DNA of 56,026 bases from an uncultured Coriobacteriaceae bacterium. Lineage in GTDB: Bacteria > Actinomycetota > Coriobacteriia > Coriobacteriales > Atopobiaceae. Of the stretch, positions 7,673-16,877 are shown one piece after another. Location: contig UQSV01000003.1 in assembly GCA_900543875.1 (NCBI GenBank), positions 1 to 56,026 of the forward strand, given 5' to 3'. The position numbers were made by a program, and so were the translations under genes. Below the pieces are notes generated by a model. The model worked only from the letters and a program-made list of their open reading frames with translations. It searched no databases and was not told the DNA's origin. Every line of letters begins with the position of its first letter. The first letter of the stretch is position 1.

Positions 7673-8257
7673 ATGGTTCCCACCCCACAGCAGGCGCTCG
7701 AGATGCTCGACCAGTACAACGAGGGCGAGTTCCACCGCACCCACGGGCGCATCGTGGGCGAGGTCATGCGCGACATGGCCATTCAGCTGGGACACGAGCA
7801 GGAGGCGGACCTCTGGCAGGTCGTGGGCACCCTCCACGACCTCGACTTCGAGCGCTGGCCCGAGGAGCACTGTACCCGCGAGGAGCAGATCATGCGCGAG
7901 GCGGGCATTGACGAGGTCGTCGTGCGCGCGTGCGCAAGCCACGGCTGGGGCCTCACGGACACGCCGTACGAGCCCACGAGCGAGATGGAGAAGGTCCTGT
8001 TCGCGGTAGACGAGCTCACGGGCCTCATTGGAGCGGCCGCCCTTATGCGCCCCTCCAAGAGCGTCGACGACCTCGAGGTCAAGTCGCTCAAGAAGAAGTT
8101 CAAGGACAAGCGCTTCGCCGCGGGCTGCTCGCGCGAGGTCATCGTCCAGGGCGCCGAGGCGCTGGGCTGGGAGCTCCCCGAGCTCATGGAGCGCACCATC
8201 CTCGCCATGCGCAACGCGCCTTCCGCCCCGCACGGCGAGGCTGCCGAGCAGAACTAG
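7673..8257 (+). CDS. HD-domain phosphohydrolase
   Basis: 194 residues from ATG 7673 (RBS CAGGAGG); an in-frame ATG at 7619 overlaps the promoter region and is unlikely. The HD-superfamily metal ligands are in order: H24, H55-D56 (GTLHDLD), H90 (ACASHGWG) and D113 (FAVDELTG). Members hydrolyse phosphates of nucleotides or related metabolites; the substrate here is unknown. It is the first gene of the unit containing a cysteine desulfurase and MnmA, under the likely control of the Rrf2 regulator. Similar HD proteins occur widely in anaerobes without assigned function. Confidence 0.85.
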   Translation: MVPTPQQALEMLDQYNEGEFHRTHGRIVGEVMRDMAIQLGHEQEADLWQVVGTLHDLDFERWPEEHCTREEQIMREAGIDEVVVRACASHGWGLTDTPYEPTSEMEKVLFAVDELTGLIGAAALMRPSKSVDDLEVKSLKKKFKDKRFAAGCSREVIVQGAEALGWELPELMERTILAMRNAPSAPHGEAAEQN

Positions 8258-8264
8258 AAGCACC

Positions 8265-8343
8265 TGGGACGCATTTGCCCGTAGCATTCTGTCCCACCCT
8301 ACCTGCGGTTTGGGACGATATAGCTTCGGGCTCAACTGTCCCA
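8265..8343. repeat. Two tandem TGGGAC...GTCCCA hairpins
   Basis: TGGGAC 8265-8270 pairs with GTCCCA 8291-8296, and TGGGAC 8311-8316 pairs with GTCCCA 8338-8343. The stems are identical but the 20-21 base loops differ. They fill most of the gap between the HD gene and the cysteine desulfurase and may affect expression of the downstream pair. Confidence 0.5.
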
Positions 8344-8372
8344 GCCAGATAAAGCAACCGAGACGGGAAGCC

Positions 8373-9566
8373 ATGAGCCTCATCTACCTCGACAACGCGG
8401 CCACCACCAGGCCAAGCACGGCGGCGCTCGACGCCATGCGCCTCATAGGCACGGGCGACGCCTTCGCCAACCCCGCGAGCCAGCACGCCGCCGGAGACTG
8501 CGCGCGCCAGGCCCTCGAGGGGGCGCGGCGCGCCATCGCCGAGTGCCTCCACGCCCGTCCCAGCGAGGTCGAGCTCACCTCGGGAGGCTCCGAGGCCAAC
8601 AACCAGGCCCTGCTCACGGGCGCCGCCCATGGCGCACGCGAGGGCAGGCGGCACATCGTGGCCTCGGCCATCGAGCACCCCAGCGTCCTGCGCTGCCTCG
8701 ACTGGCTCGCAAGTGAGGACGGCCCCTATGGCGGAGGCTTCGAGATAACGCTCGTAAAGCCGCAGCCAGACGGCGTGGTGGCGGTCGAGGACGTCAAGGC
8801 GGCCCTGCGCGAGGACACGGCCCTGGTCTCGCTCATGTACGCGAACAACGAGGTGGGGGCCGTGCAGCCCGTACGCGAGGTCTGCCGCATGTGCCGCAAG
8901 CGCGGCATCTTGTTTCACACCGACGCCGTGCAGGCCGCGGGGCACCTCCCCCTCGACTTTACGCGCGACGGCTTTGACCTGCTCACCCTCTCGGCCCATA
9001 AGTTCCACGGGCCGCGCGGCACCGGGGCGCTTCTGTGCTCCCACCGCATCGTGCCTGCCTCGCTCGTCCACGGCGGCGCACAGGAGCGCGGCCACCGCGC
9101 TGGCACCGTCGACGTCGCCAGCGCCTGCGGCATGGCGGCCGCCCTCGCCGAGGCAACCAATGACCTCGAGGCAGACCGCGCGAGGCTCGAGGCCCTGCGC
9201 GAGCGGCTCGTAGCCCAGCTCGAGCGCATCGACGGCGCGCGCGTCCTGGGGCCCTCCCTGCCCGAGCGGCGCGTGGGCGGCATCGTGGCCGTCACGCTCG
9301 CGGGCGTCGACCACGAGAGCGCGCTCGTTCTGCTCGACGGACGCGGCGTCTGCGTGAGCGCGGGGTCTGCCTGCGCGGCGGGGGCCGTCGAGAAGAGTCA
9401 CGTGCTCGCCGCCATGGGCGTGGGTGACGAGGAGGCGCGCACCTACCTGCGCATCTCGCTCGATGCGGCCGAGAACGACGAGGCAGACGTCGACACGGCG
9501 GCCGCGGCCATCGCAGACGTCGCAGCCACCCTGCGGACCCGCGCCAGGGAGGTGGGCCGTGGGTAG
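8373..9566 (+). CDS. Cysteine desulfurase (NifS/IscS-like)
   Basis: 397-residue class V aminotransferase that removes sulfur from cysteine as an enzyme persulfide. The PLP lysine is K210 in SAHKFHGPRGTG, and the persulfide-forming Cys is C334 in SAGSACAAG, a short active-site loop like that of NifS/IscS. Starts at ATG 8373, the beginning of homology (MSLIYLDNAATT); a GGGAAG lies just upstream. No scaffold gene (iscU/nifU) follows; instead mnmA overlaps its 3' end by 8 bases, so it probably feeds sulfur to tRNA thiolation. Confidence 0.93.
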   Translation: MSLIYLDNAATTRPSTAALDAMRLIGTGDAFANPASQHAAGDCARQALEGARRAIAECLHARPSEVELTSGGSEANNQALLTGAAHGAREGRRHIVASAIEHPSVLRCLDWLASEDGPYGGGFEITLVKPQPDGVVAVEDVKAALREDTALVSLMYANNEVGAVQPVREVCRMCRKRGILFHTDAVQAAGHLPLDFTRDGFDLLTLSAHKFHGPRGTGALLCSHRIVPASLVHGGAQERGHRAGTVDVASACGMAAALAEATNDLEADRARLEALRERLVAQLERIDGARVLGPSLPERRVGGIVAVTLAGVDHESALVLLDGRGVCVSAGSACAAGAVEKSHVLAAMGVGDEEARTYLRISLDAAENDEADVDTAAAAIADVAATLRTRAREVGRG

Positions 9567-10647
9567 GGGGCGCGTGCTCGTTGCCATGAGCGGCGGCGTC
9601 GACTCGAGCGTCGTGGCAAACCTGCTGGTGGAGCAGGGCTATGACTGCCTGGGCGCCACGATGCGCCTCGCAAGCAACGAGGACGACCGTCCCGGCGAGC
9701 GCACCTGCTGCAGCACCGACGACGTGGCGGACGCCCGCCAGGCCTGCTGGGACGCGGGCATCCGCCACTACACCTTCGACTACACAAACCAGTTCTCCCG
9801 CGAGGTCATCGACCCATTCGTGGCGGGCTACGAGGCGGGCCTCACCCCCAACCCCTGCGTGGCCTGCAACCGCCACCTCAAGTTTGGCGCCCTGCTCGAC
9901 CGCGCGCTCGAGCTGGGGTGCGACCACCTCGCGACCGGCCACTACGCCCGCGTGACGCACGACGCGCGCGGCTACCACCTGCTCAAGGGCGTCGACGCGG
10001 CCAAGGACCAGAGCTACTTCCTCTTTGGCCTCACGCAGCAGCGCCTCGCCCACGTGATGTTTCCGCTGGGCGGCCTCCACAAGGTGCCCGAGGTGCGCGA
10101 CATCGCCCACCGCCTGGGCCTCTCGAGTGCCCACAAGAAGGACTCCGAGGGCATCTGCTTCGTGCCCGGTGGCGACCACCTGCACTTTATTGAGGAGCGT
10201 ACGGGCCGCGCCGCCACGCCCGGCGACGTCCTCGACACGCAGGGCAACGTCATCGGCACCCATGCGGGGGCGCTTCGCTACACCCTCGGCCAGCGCAAGG
10301 GCCTGGGCGTGGCCTGCACCCACCCGGTCTACGTGGTTGACATCGACACGACGGCCAACACCGTGACCCTGGGCGAGCAGGAGCAGCTCCTCTCGAGCGA
10401 GCTTGTCGCCGGCGACTGGAACTGGGTCGCGGGTCAGGTGCCCGCCGCTCCCCTGCGGGCAGCCGCCAAGGTGCGCTACCACCAGCCCGACCAACCCTGC
10501 CTCGTCACGCCGCTGGCAGACGGGCGCGTGAGGGTCGAGTTCGAGACGCCCCAGCGCGCGATCACGCCTGGCCAGGCCGTCGTCGTCTACGAGGGCGATG
10601 AGTGCCTGGGCGGCGGCACCATCATGGCCCAGGACGTATCCGCATAA
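9559..10647 (+). CDS. mnmA: tRNA-specific 2-thiouridylase MnmA
   Basis: 362 residues. It adenylates U34 of Lys/Glu/Gln tRNAs and inserts sulfur received as a persulfide from the adjacent desulfurase. Seen: PP-loop AMSGGVDSS (9-17), first catalytic Cys C100 in NPCVACN, ATGHYA (125-130), KDQSYFL, and second catalytic Cys C200 in SEGICFV. The start is GTG 9559, which overlaps the desulfurase stop by 8 bases and has GGAGG upstream; no ATG comes before the PP-loop. Translational coupling to nifS is likely. Confidence 0.94.
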   Translation: MGRGRVLVAMSGGVDSSVVANLLVEQGYDCLGATMRLASNEDDRPGERTCCSTDDVADARQACWDAGIRHYTFDYTNQFSREVIDPFVAGYEAGLTPNPCVACNRHLKFGALLDRALELGCDHLATGHYARVTHDARGYHLLKGVDAAKDQSYFLFGLTQQRLAHVMFPLGGLHKVPEVRDIAHRLGLSSAHKKDSEGICFVPGGDHLHFIEERTGRAATPGDVLDTQGNVIGTHAGALRYTLGQRKGLGVACTHPVYVVDIDTTANTVTLGEQEQLLSSELVAGDWNWVAGQVPAAPLRAAAKVRYHQPDQPCLVTPLADGRVRVEFETPQRAITPGQAVVVYEGDECLGGGTIMAQDVSA

Positions 10648-10653
10648 AGCGAC

Positions 10654-10681
10654 GCGCCCGGCCCCACGGGGAGCCAGGCGC
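10654..10681. terminator. GC-rich hairpin between convergent mnmA and the C69 dipeptidase
   Basis: GCGCCCGGCCCC and GGGGAGCCAGGCGC form an imperfect stem with a two-base loop directly after the mnmA stop. There is no clear T run, so this is a tentative terminator. Confidence 0.4.
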
Positions 10682-10705
10682 GCCACGTTCGCGGTATCGA
10701 CCGGA

Positions 10706-12268
10706 TTAGTGGTCGGACAGCGAGAAACCGTTCCGCATCTTCATGCTCGACGTGTAGAGGACCTTCCCCAGGAGCTTGTCGGTCTCCTCGCGGAGCCTCT
10801 CGGCCACGCGTTCGTTGGCAGCCTCGAGCAGCTCGGCGACGCCGGCGCCCTCGGCAAGACCCGTCACCGCCGCGTCGCACTCGCGCAGCACCTGGTGGCC
10901 GTAGGCCATCGTGACCTCGCGGTAGTTGTCGATGGCGTTGATGTTGTCGCCAAAGTGGGGGTCGGCGATCGCAGCGATGAGACGGTTTGCCCAGTAGAAG
11001 TTCTCGCTTGTCACGGTGTCGGTGGTGTCGCGCAGGTAGGCCGGCGTGTCGCTCACGAGGCCATAGAAGGGCACGAGCGTGTTGAAAGCGTTGGAGCCGT
11101 AGGCCATCCACTGCACGCAGCGGCAGGCAGCGGGCGCGTACGGGCGAATCTGCAGGACGGCGAGCTGCGAGTTGCGGTTGATGCCGATGGGGCGGTAGCG
11201 GTGCGCCTGCTCGGGCGTGCCAAGGTTGCCGTAGGGGTCATACGGCGTGCCCTCGTAGTGGCTCGACAGCACGTCCTTGACGTCCTCGATCGTGAGCCTG
11301 CGCTCGGGCACGCGGCACCAGGGGATGTCGTCGGAGTCGGGCGTGAAGTCGGCGTCGGGGCCGTCCCAGATGTCGGAGGGATTGAGCGCGCGCTGCATGA
11401 CCCAGGCGCGGCAGGTGTTGTAGACGTGGTCGCGCTCGGTGTGCGAGCCAAAGGCCTCGCGCGGGTTGAAGAGGACGTGCACGCCGTCTGTGCCAGCGGC
11501 GTCCTCGTCATCGGAGCCCGCGAGGCCGAGGTCGGCGTCGGAGAACGTGAGGTCGAGGTAGTTCGCGGCCATCCACTCGCGCAGGTCGGCCGAGCACAGG
11601 CAGTCCCTCTGCTCGCCAAAGGCGTCATCGAGGTCGAACTCGTCGATGCCCAGCTGGTTGGGCATCGTGACGTAGGCCTCGTCGGGCACGCGGCGGGCGA
11701 TCCAGTGGTGGCCACCCACGGTCTCCATCCACCAGATCTCGTCGGCGTCGGAGAAGGCGGTGCCGTTCATCTCGTAGGTGCCGTAGGTCTCGAGCAGCTC
11801 GCCCAGGCGCATTACGCCCTCGCGGGCGCTGTGGATGTAGGGAAGCACGATGGTGAGGAAGTCCTCCTCGCCAATGCCACCGGCGACCTCGGGCTCATAG
11901 CCCGGCTCGCCCGGCTTTCCCTTGGCTGGTCTGAGGGCCACGAGCGGGTCTGCACCCAGCACGCGCTCGTTGGTGGTGAGCGTCTCGGTAGCGCTCATGG
12001 CCACCTGGCTCTCGTTAAAGCCAGCCTCACCCCAGATGCCCTGGGAGAGGTTGGCGTTGGGAACGGCGGTATAGCGCTGCGGGTCATCGGGCAGGTCGAT
12101 CTGGACGTGCGAGATGACCGAGGTGTAGTGGCGCGGCTGCGAATCCGGGTCGACTACGACGAAGCGCTTCGACTCGAACGTGCCGTTGCCGGAGTCCTCG
12201 TTGCGGGCAACGATCGTCGAGCCGTCGTAGCTCGCCTTCTTGCCAATGAGAATGGTGGTGCAGGGCAT
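10706..12268 (-). CDS. C69 family dipeptidase (PepD-like)
   Basis: 520 residues from ATG 12268 with AGGGAGGAACC upstream. The N-terminus MPCTTILIGKKASYDGSTIV is characteristic of peptidase family C69, in which the cysteine exposed near the N-terminus (C3) is the nucleophile. WGEAGFNESQVAMSATET and the conserved IARRVPDEAYV region fit the Lactobacillus PepD group, which cleaves a broad range of dipeptides. No signal peptide, so it is cytoplasmic. It stands alone, convergent with mnmA. Confidence 0.9.
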   Translation of the reverse strand: MPCTTILIGKKASYDGSTIVARNEDSGNGTFESKRFVVVDPDSQPRHYTSVISHVQIDLPDDPQRYTAVPNANLSQGIWGEAGFNESQVAMSATETLTTNERVLGADPLVALRPAKGKPGEPGYEPEVAGGIGEEDFLTIVLPYIHSAREGVMRLGELLETYGTYEMNGTAFSDADEIWWMETVGGHHWIARRVPDEAYVTMPNQLGIDEFDLDDAFGEQRDCLCSADLREWMAANYLDLTFSDADLGLAGSDDEDAAGTDGVHVLFNPREAFGSHTERDHVYNTCRAWVMQRALNPSDIWDGPDADFTPDSDDIPWCRVPERRLTIEDVKDVLSSHYEGTPYDPYGNLGTPEQAHRYRPIGINRNSQLAVLQIRPYAPAACRCVQWMAYGSNAFNTLVPFYGLVSDTPAYLRDTTDTVTSENFYWANRLIAAIADPHFGDNINAIDNYREVTMAYGHQVLRECDAAVTGLAEGAGVAELLEAANERVAERLREETDKLLGKVLYTSSMKMRNGFSLSDH

Positions 12269-12508
12269 GGTTCCTCCCTTGGGTTGTCCTCGCGTGCGCG
12301 AGTTTGTGTCCGCACCCGAGGGTAGCACTTGGCGCAGCCCTCCGCTGCCCAAACAAGACGCGTGCCCAACGCGACAAAGATTGAAGCTACGGAGCTCGAT
12401 TTAGTCACGTTGAGCACGCGAGGGGGCATCTTGTCGCATCAGGCACGCGAACCGGCCACAAACGGTGAGCGAGGGGGGGGTGCACGGGCGCTCCCTCATT
12501 TTCAGAAA

Positions 12509-12541
12509 GGGTGACAAAGGGCTCTGACCCCTTTGTCGCCC
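12509..12541. terminator. GACAAAGGG hairpin downstream of the ABC exporter
   Basis: GACAAAGGG (12513-12521) and CCCTTTGTC (12529-12537) pair around a short loop, with GGG/CCC extending the stem. On the minus strand it follows the stop of the exporter gene at 12554. The rest of 12269-12508 holds the dipeptidase promoter region and nothing else I recognise. Confidence 0.55.
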
Positions 12542-12553
12542 TTGTTTCGCTCG

Positions 12554-14386
12554 CTAGGCGAACTGGCTCAGATAGAGGCTCGCGTAGGCGCCGTTTGCCT
12601 CCATGAGCTGCTCGTGGGTGCCCTGCTCGATGATCGTGCCGTGGTCCATCACGAGGATGAGGTCGGCATCGACGATCGTCGAGAGGCGGTGGGCGATCAC
12701 GAAGCTCGTGCGCCCGGCCATGAGCGTCTCCATCGCATGGACGATGGCCTGCTCGGTGCGCGTGTCAACCGAGCTCGTGGCCTCGTCGAGGATGAGAATC
12801 GCGGGGTCGGCGAGCATTGCGCGGGCGATGGTGAGGAGCTGCCGCTGGCCCGCGCTCACGCTCTCGGCGTCGTTGGCGAGCACGGTGTCGTAGCCCTTGG
12901 GCAGCGTGCGGATGTAGAAGTCGACGTGGGCCGCCTTGGCCGCGGCCACGACCTCCTCGCGCGTGGCGTCGGGCCGGCCGTAGGCGATGTTGTCGGCCAC
13001 CGTGCCCTCGAACAGCCACGCGTCCTGCAGCACCATGCCAAACTCGGCGCGCAGATCGGCCGCGCGCATCGTGCGCGTGTCGACGCCGTCGAGCGTGATG
13101 CGGCCGCCGTCGACCTCGTAGAAGCGCATGAGCAGGTTGATGAGCGTGGTCTTGCCGGCGCCCGTGGCGCCCACGATGGCGACCTTCTGTCCGGGCTCGG
13201 CCAGAAGAGAGACGTCGCGCATGAGGGGCTTGGTCGGGCTGTAGCCAAAGCGCACGTGCTCAAAGGCCACACGTCCCCGCACCGGGTGCGCGAGCGTCGC
13301 GGGGTTCGCGGGGTCTGCCTCGACCTCGTCTGCGTCGAGCAGGGCAAACACGCGCTCGGCGGCGGCAAGCGCACCCTGCAGCATGTTGACCGTGAGGCCC
13401 AGCTGCGTGAGGGGCTCGGAGCCCTGCGTCACGAACTGGAAGAACGCCTGGAAGGCGCCAACCGTGAGCTGACCCGCCACGAGCATGGTGCCCGCGAGCA
13501 CCGCAATCGTCACCTGGCACAGGCGCATGAGGAAGCGGATGGCAGGTCCGACGGCGTTCGTGAGGAAGTCCGCGCGGGCACTGGCGTTGGCAAGGCGCGT
13601 GGCGTCGGCCGCGACCTTCTCAGCGCTGCTGAGCTCGCTGCCAAAGGCAAGGATCACCGAGCGGCCCGAGTAGGCCTGCTCGACCTGGCTCGTGAGCGCG
13701 CCCAGGGCGTCCTGGCGGGCGCTTCCGGCGGCCAGGGTGCAAGAGGCGAAGAACTTCGTGACGAGCAGGGCCACCGCCGTGAAGGCGGCGAACACGAGCG
13801 TGAGCCGCACGTTGTAGGTGAGCATCACGGCAATGGCACCAATCACGAACACCACCGAGGTCACGAGCTGCAGCAGGCCTCGCTGCATCGACTCAGAGAT
13901 CTTGTCGAGGTCGTTGGTGGCGCGGCTGATGGTGTCGCCGGGCTGGTGGGCGTCGAAGTAGGCAAGCGGCAGACGCTCGATCTTGGACGAGATGCGGCGG
14001 CGCAGCGACAGGTTCAGGCGCTCGGCGAAGCTCGCCATGACGAGGGCCTGCAGGGCGTAGAAGGCCCAGGCCACCGTCCAGATGCCAAAGAACGTGAAGA
14101 TGCGCGCCCCACCGTTGTTGAGCGCCACGGAGAACGCCTCGCCCGCGCCCCGGCACGCCTGGATGTTGGCCCACAGCGTGTCGATGAGGTCGGCCGAGTA
14201 GGCAACGGCCCCCAGGCTCGCGGCGACGTAGAGGACGCTCGAGACGACGGCCACGACGACGCGCCAGCGCTGCCCGGCGGCCGCCTCCCACAGACGCCTT
14301 GCGGTACGTCCGGCGTGCTCGGGAACCTCAAGCTCCTCGGCCGCCTCGGGCGCCTGGTACTCGAGCTCGTCGTTAGCGCTGGTCAT
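12554..14386 (-). CDS. ABC exporter half-transporter, canonical ATP site subunit
   Basis: 610 residues: six-helix exporter domain (about 50-340) followed by an ATPase domain with Walker A GATGAGKTT, signature SVSAGQRQLL, Walker B LILDEATSSVD with the catalytic Glu, and H-loop IAHRLSTI. The signature is SAGQ rather than SGGQ, as expected for the subunit that completes the degenerate ATP site of a heterodimer. ATG 14386 has GGGAGG upstream and overlaps the preceding half-transporter by 14 bases. Expected to export drugs, lipids or peptides with that partner. Confidence 0.92.
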   Translation of the reverse strand: MTSANDELEYQAPEAAEELEVPEHAGRTARRLWEAAAGQRWRVVVAVVSSVLYVAASLGAVAYSADLIDTLWANIQACRGAGEAFSVALNNGGARIFTFFGIWTVAWAFYALQALVMASFAERLNLSLRRRISSKIERLPLAYFDAHQPGDTISRATNDLDKISESMQRGLLQLVTSVVFVIGAIAVMLTYNVRLTLVFAAFTAVALLVTKFFASCTLAAGSARQDALGALTSQVEQAYSGRSVILAFGSELSSAEKVAADATRLANASARADFLTNAVGPAIRFLMRLCQVTIAVLAGTMLVAGQLTVGAFQAFFQFVTQGSEPLTQLGLTVNMLQGALAAAERVFALLDADEVEADPANPATLAHPVRGRVAFEHVRFGYSPTKPLMRDVSLLAEPGQKVAIVGATGAGKTTLINLLMRFYEVDGGRITLDGVDTRTMRAADLRAEFGMVLQDAWLFEGTVADNIAYGRPDATREEVVAAAKAAHVDFYIRTLPKGYDTVLANDAESVSAGQRQLLTIARAMLADPAILILDEATSSVDTRTEQAIVHAMETLMAGRTSFVIAHRLSTIVDADLILVMDHGTIIEQGTHEQLMEANGAYASLYLSQFA

Positions 14387-16196
14387 GGTGGCCTCCCCTC
14401 TCCTGGGACTCGGCAATCTCGCGGTAGGTGTCGCAGGTCTTCATGAGCTCGTCGTGACGACCCAGCCCCACGACACGCCCGTCCCTGAGCACGACGATCT
14501 GGTCGGCGTCGCGGATGGTGCTCACGCGCTGGGCGATGATGAGCGTGGCGGCGCAGGCGAGCTCGGGCGCAAGGGCGTGGCGCAGCGCCGCGTCGGTCTT
14601 GTAGTCGAGGGCCGAGAACGAGTCGTCGAAGACGTAGAGGTCGGCCTCGCGCACGAGGGCGCGGGCGATGGCCAGACGCTGGCGCTGGCCGCCCGAGTAG
14701 TTCGTGCCGCCCTGCGACACGCGGGCGTCGAGGCCGCCCGGAAGCTCGCGCACGAAGTCTGCCTGGGCCACGTCGAGGGCGTGCCACAGGCGCGCGTCGT
14801 CTGCCTCGGGCGCCCCCTGGCGCAGGTTCTCGGCAATGGTGCCCGAGAAGAGCCAGGCCTTCTGCGGCACGTAGGAGATGCGCTCGCGCAGGCTCGCCTG
14901 GGTGAGCTCGCGCACGTCGGTGCCAAGGAACTCGAGCGAGCCATCCGTGACGTCGGCGAAGCGCAGCAGCATCTTGGCGATGGTCGACTTGCCCGAGCCC
15001 GTGTTGCCAATGATCGCGGTGACCTGGCCGCGCGCAAGGGCAAAGTCGAGCCCGTGCAGGGTCTCCTCGTCGGCGTCTGAGTAGCGCAGGCTCGCGTGGA
15101 CAAAGCGCGCCACGGGCACGTCTGCCCGCATCTCGCTGCCCGCACCCAGCTCGCGCGGGCCGTCGACGATCGCCGGCTCCACCGTCAGCACCTCGACGGC
15201 GCGGTCCAGGCACGCAAGGGCGCGTGGCACCGAGACGATGGCGAACTGGGCCATCATCATGAAGAACAGGATGAGCATCGCGTACTCGATGAGGGCCGAG
15301 ATGGAGCCAATCTGCATGGCGCCCGCGCCCACGCGGTTCGCGCCGTTCCACATGATGAGCGACTCGACGACGTTCATGAGGAAGAACGTCAGGGCGTCGG
15401 TCGTGGCGAAGACCAGGTTCACGCGGATGGCGTTGGTGGCGTAACGCTCGAAGGTCTCGTTGAGCGTGGCCGTCGTCTGCTCCTCGCGGCCAAACGCGCG
15501 CACGACGCGCACGCCGCCAATGGCCTCGCGCAGGCGGGCGTTCATCGCGTCGATGAAGCTCTGGAGCTTCTCGAAGACGGGCGCGGTGCCGAGTACGGCG
15601 GCAAGTGAGAGAGCAAGCGTCACGAGCGTCACAGCAAGCAAGATCCAGCCCATGACCGCATCGGTCGAGAAGGCCAGGCCCCAGGCGATGACGCACATGA
15701 CGGGCACGGGGAAGATCATGAGGATCGTCATGAGCAGCGTCTGCTGCACCACGTTGGCGTCTGAGAGCGTGCGCGTGATCATCGAGCCCGTGCCGATACG
15801 GTTGAAGTCCTCGGCCGGGAACTTGAGCGACGCCTCGTAGACGCGGCAGCGCAGGTCGCGGCCCACGTTGGCGCACAGGCGCGAGGCAAGCCACGTCGAG
15901 GCGATGTAGCCGGCAGATCCTGCGAGCGCAGCCGCCAGCATGAGGCCGCCATGGACGAGGAACTCGCTCGTGTCGTGCGTCGTCACGGCCGTGTTGATCA
16001 TGGCCGAGAGCTGCGTGGGGATGAGCAGCATGCCCGAGAGGTCGAACAGCATCGCCACGAAGGTCGCGAGGACGAGCCCCTTGTAGGGGGCCACGAGGCG
16101 CGCGAGCAGACGCAGGCCCGCGCCGTGCCCCTTAAGGCCCTCCTCGCGCGCGATGCGCCTGAGCTCGGCCTCGATGGTCGTATCGTTGTTGCTCAC
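14373..16196 (-). CDS. ABC exporter half-transporter, degenerate ATP site subunit
   Basis: 607 residues starting at GTG 16196, which shares GTGA with the marR stop and has AGGGAAGGGA upstream. Exporter domain of about six helices, then Walker A GNTGSGKST, canonical signature YSGGQRQRLA, but Walker B ends VFDDSFSALD (Asp in place of the catalytic Glu) and the H-loop reads IAQRVSTI (Gln in place of His). This is the usual pattern of a heterodimeric exporter (LmrCD, TM287/288 type) with one non-hydrolytic site. It should pair with the product of 12554-14386. Confidence 0.92.
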   Translation of the reverse strand: MSNNDTTIEAELRRIAREEGLKGHGAGLRLLARLVAPYKGLVLATFVAMLFDLSGMLLIPTQLSAMINTAVTTHDTSEFLVHGGLMLAAALAGSAGYIASTWLASRLCANVGRDLRCRVYEASLKFPAEDFNRIGTGSMITRTLSDANVVQQTLLMTILMIFPVPVMCVIAWGLAFSTDAVMGWILLAVTLVTLALSLAAVLGTAPVFEKLQSFIDAMNARLREAIGGVRVVRAFGREEQTTATLNETFERYATNAIRVNLVFATTDALTFFLMNVVESLIMWNGANRVGAGAMQIGSISALIEYAMLILFFMMMAQFAIVSVPRALACLDRAVEVLTVEPAIVDGPRELGAGSEMRADVPVARFVHASLRYSDADEETLHGLDFALARGQVTAIIGNTGSGKSTIAKMLLRFADVTDGSLEFLGTDVRELTQASLRERISYVPQKAWLFSGTIAENLRQGAPEADDARLWHALDVAQADFVRELPGGLDARVSQGGTNYSGGQRQRLAIARALVREADLYVFDDSFSALDYKTDAALRHALAPELACAATLIIAQRVSTIRDADQIVVLRDGRVVGLGRHDELMKTCDTYREIAESQERGGHHDQR

Positions 16197-16705
16197 TTGT
16201 CCCTTCCCTTCATGTTCGCAAGCTCCTGCTCGATGGCCGCGGCGTACTTCTCGACCAGGCGCAGCATCTCGGCGCGCTCGGCGGGCTCGAGGGTCTGGAA
16301 GGCCCGGCGTTCGGCGATGTTCGCCGGCACAATCTGCGTGCGCGCGAACTCCCGGCCCGTCTCGGTGAACGACACTTGCTTGTTCTTGCGGCTGCCCTCG
16401 CAGAAGGAGATCTCGACGTAGCCCTTGCCCTCGAGCGCGCGCAGCGACGAGGCAACCGTCTGCTTGGGGCTGCAGCAGCGCTCGACGAGCTCGCGCATCG
16501 GGGCGGTGCCACCGCAGGTGTAGATGACGTACATGAGCCAATAGGCGTTCTCGGAGATGCCGCAGTTGACGGCTATCTCGTGGTAGAGCTGGTCGCTCTT
16601 GCGGTAGAGCAAGTCAAAGCTACGACTCCACACGTCCATGCAGACCAGGCCGTTGGCATCGAGCGCCCGCGATTCGTCTACATACTCCACAATGCTCCAA
16701 ATCAT
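16193..16705 (-). CDS. MarR-family regulator of the ABC exporter
   Basis: 170 residues from ATG 16705, or 148 if the ATG at 16639 is used; neither has a good ribosome binding site. The middle has the MarR winged helix: ELVERCCSPKQTVASSLRALEGKGYV followed by a basic wing. It overlaps the exporter gene by four bases. A strong promoter (16730-16758) overlapped by a 14-base palindrome ends directly against the ATG 16705, which suggests a nearly leaderless transcript and autorepression relieved by an exported ligand; that mechanism is inferred from other MarR systems. Confidence 0.85.
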   Translation of the reverse strand: MIWSIVEYVDESRALDANGLVCMDVWSRSFDLLYRKSDQLYHEIAVNCGISENAYWLMYVIYTCGGTAPMRELVERCCSPKQTVASSLRALEGKGYVEISFCEGSRKNKQVSFTETGREFARTQIVPANIAERRAFQTLEPAERAEMLRLVEKYAAAIEQELANMKGRDK

Positions 16706-16758
16706 CCGAAATCAGACTAACGGCTTGCTATGATAGTCTGCTTTCGGACGTTTAGCAA
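16706..16758 (-). promoter_or_regulatory. MarR promoter with overlapping operator palindrome
   Basis: On the minus strand -35 TTGCTA (16753-16758) and -10 TATCAT (16730-16735) are separated by exactly 17 bases. CCGAAATCAGACTA (16706-16719) and TAGTCTGCTTTCGG (16734-16747) form a 14-base inverted repeat with one mismatch that covers the -10 and the expected start site. The geometry fits an autorepressor site. Confidence 0.7.
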
Positions 16759-16818
16759 CCACGATTCTCATAGGGCCGCAAGGTCACGGGGGCAACGCGC
16801 CGTCTCCTCACAAAGAAG

Positions 16819-16840
16819 GGAGCCGTGACCCGCAGGCTCC
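16819..16840 (-). terminator. Terminator of the recG-rsmD-coaD unit
   Basis: GGAGCC (16835-16840 on the minus strand) and GGCTCC (16819-16824) pair around 10 bases and are followed on the minus strand by CTTCTTT. It lies about 40 bases after the coaD stop. Confidence 0.55.
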
Positions 16841-16877
16841 GACTCCCCCACACAAACACGTTCGATAAAAGCGCGGC

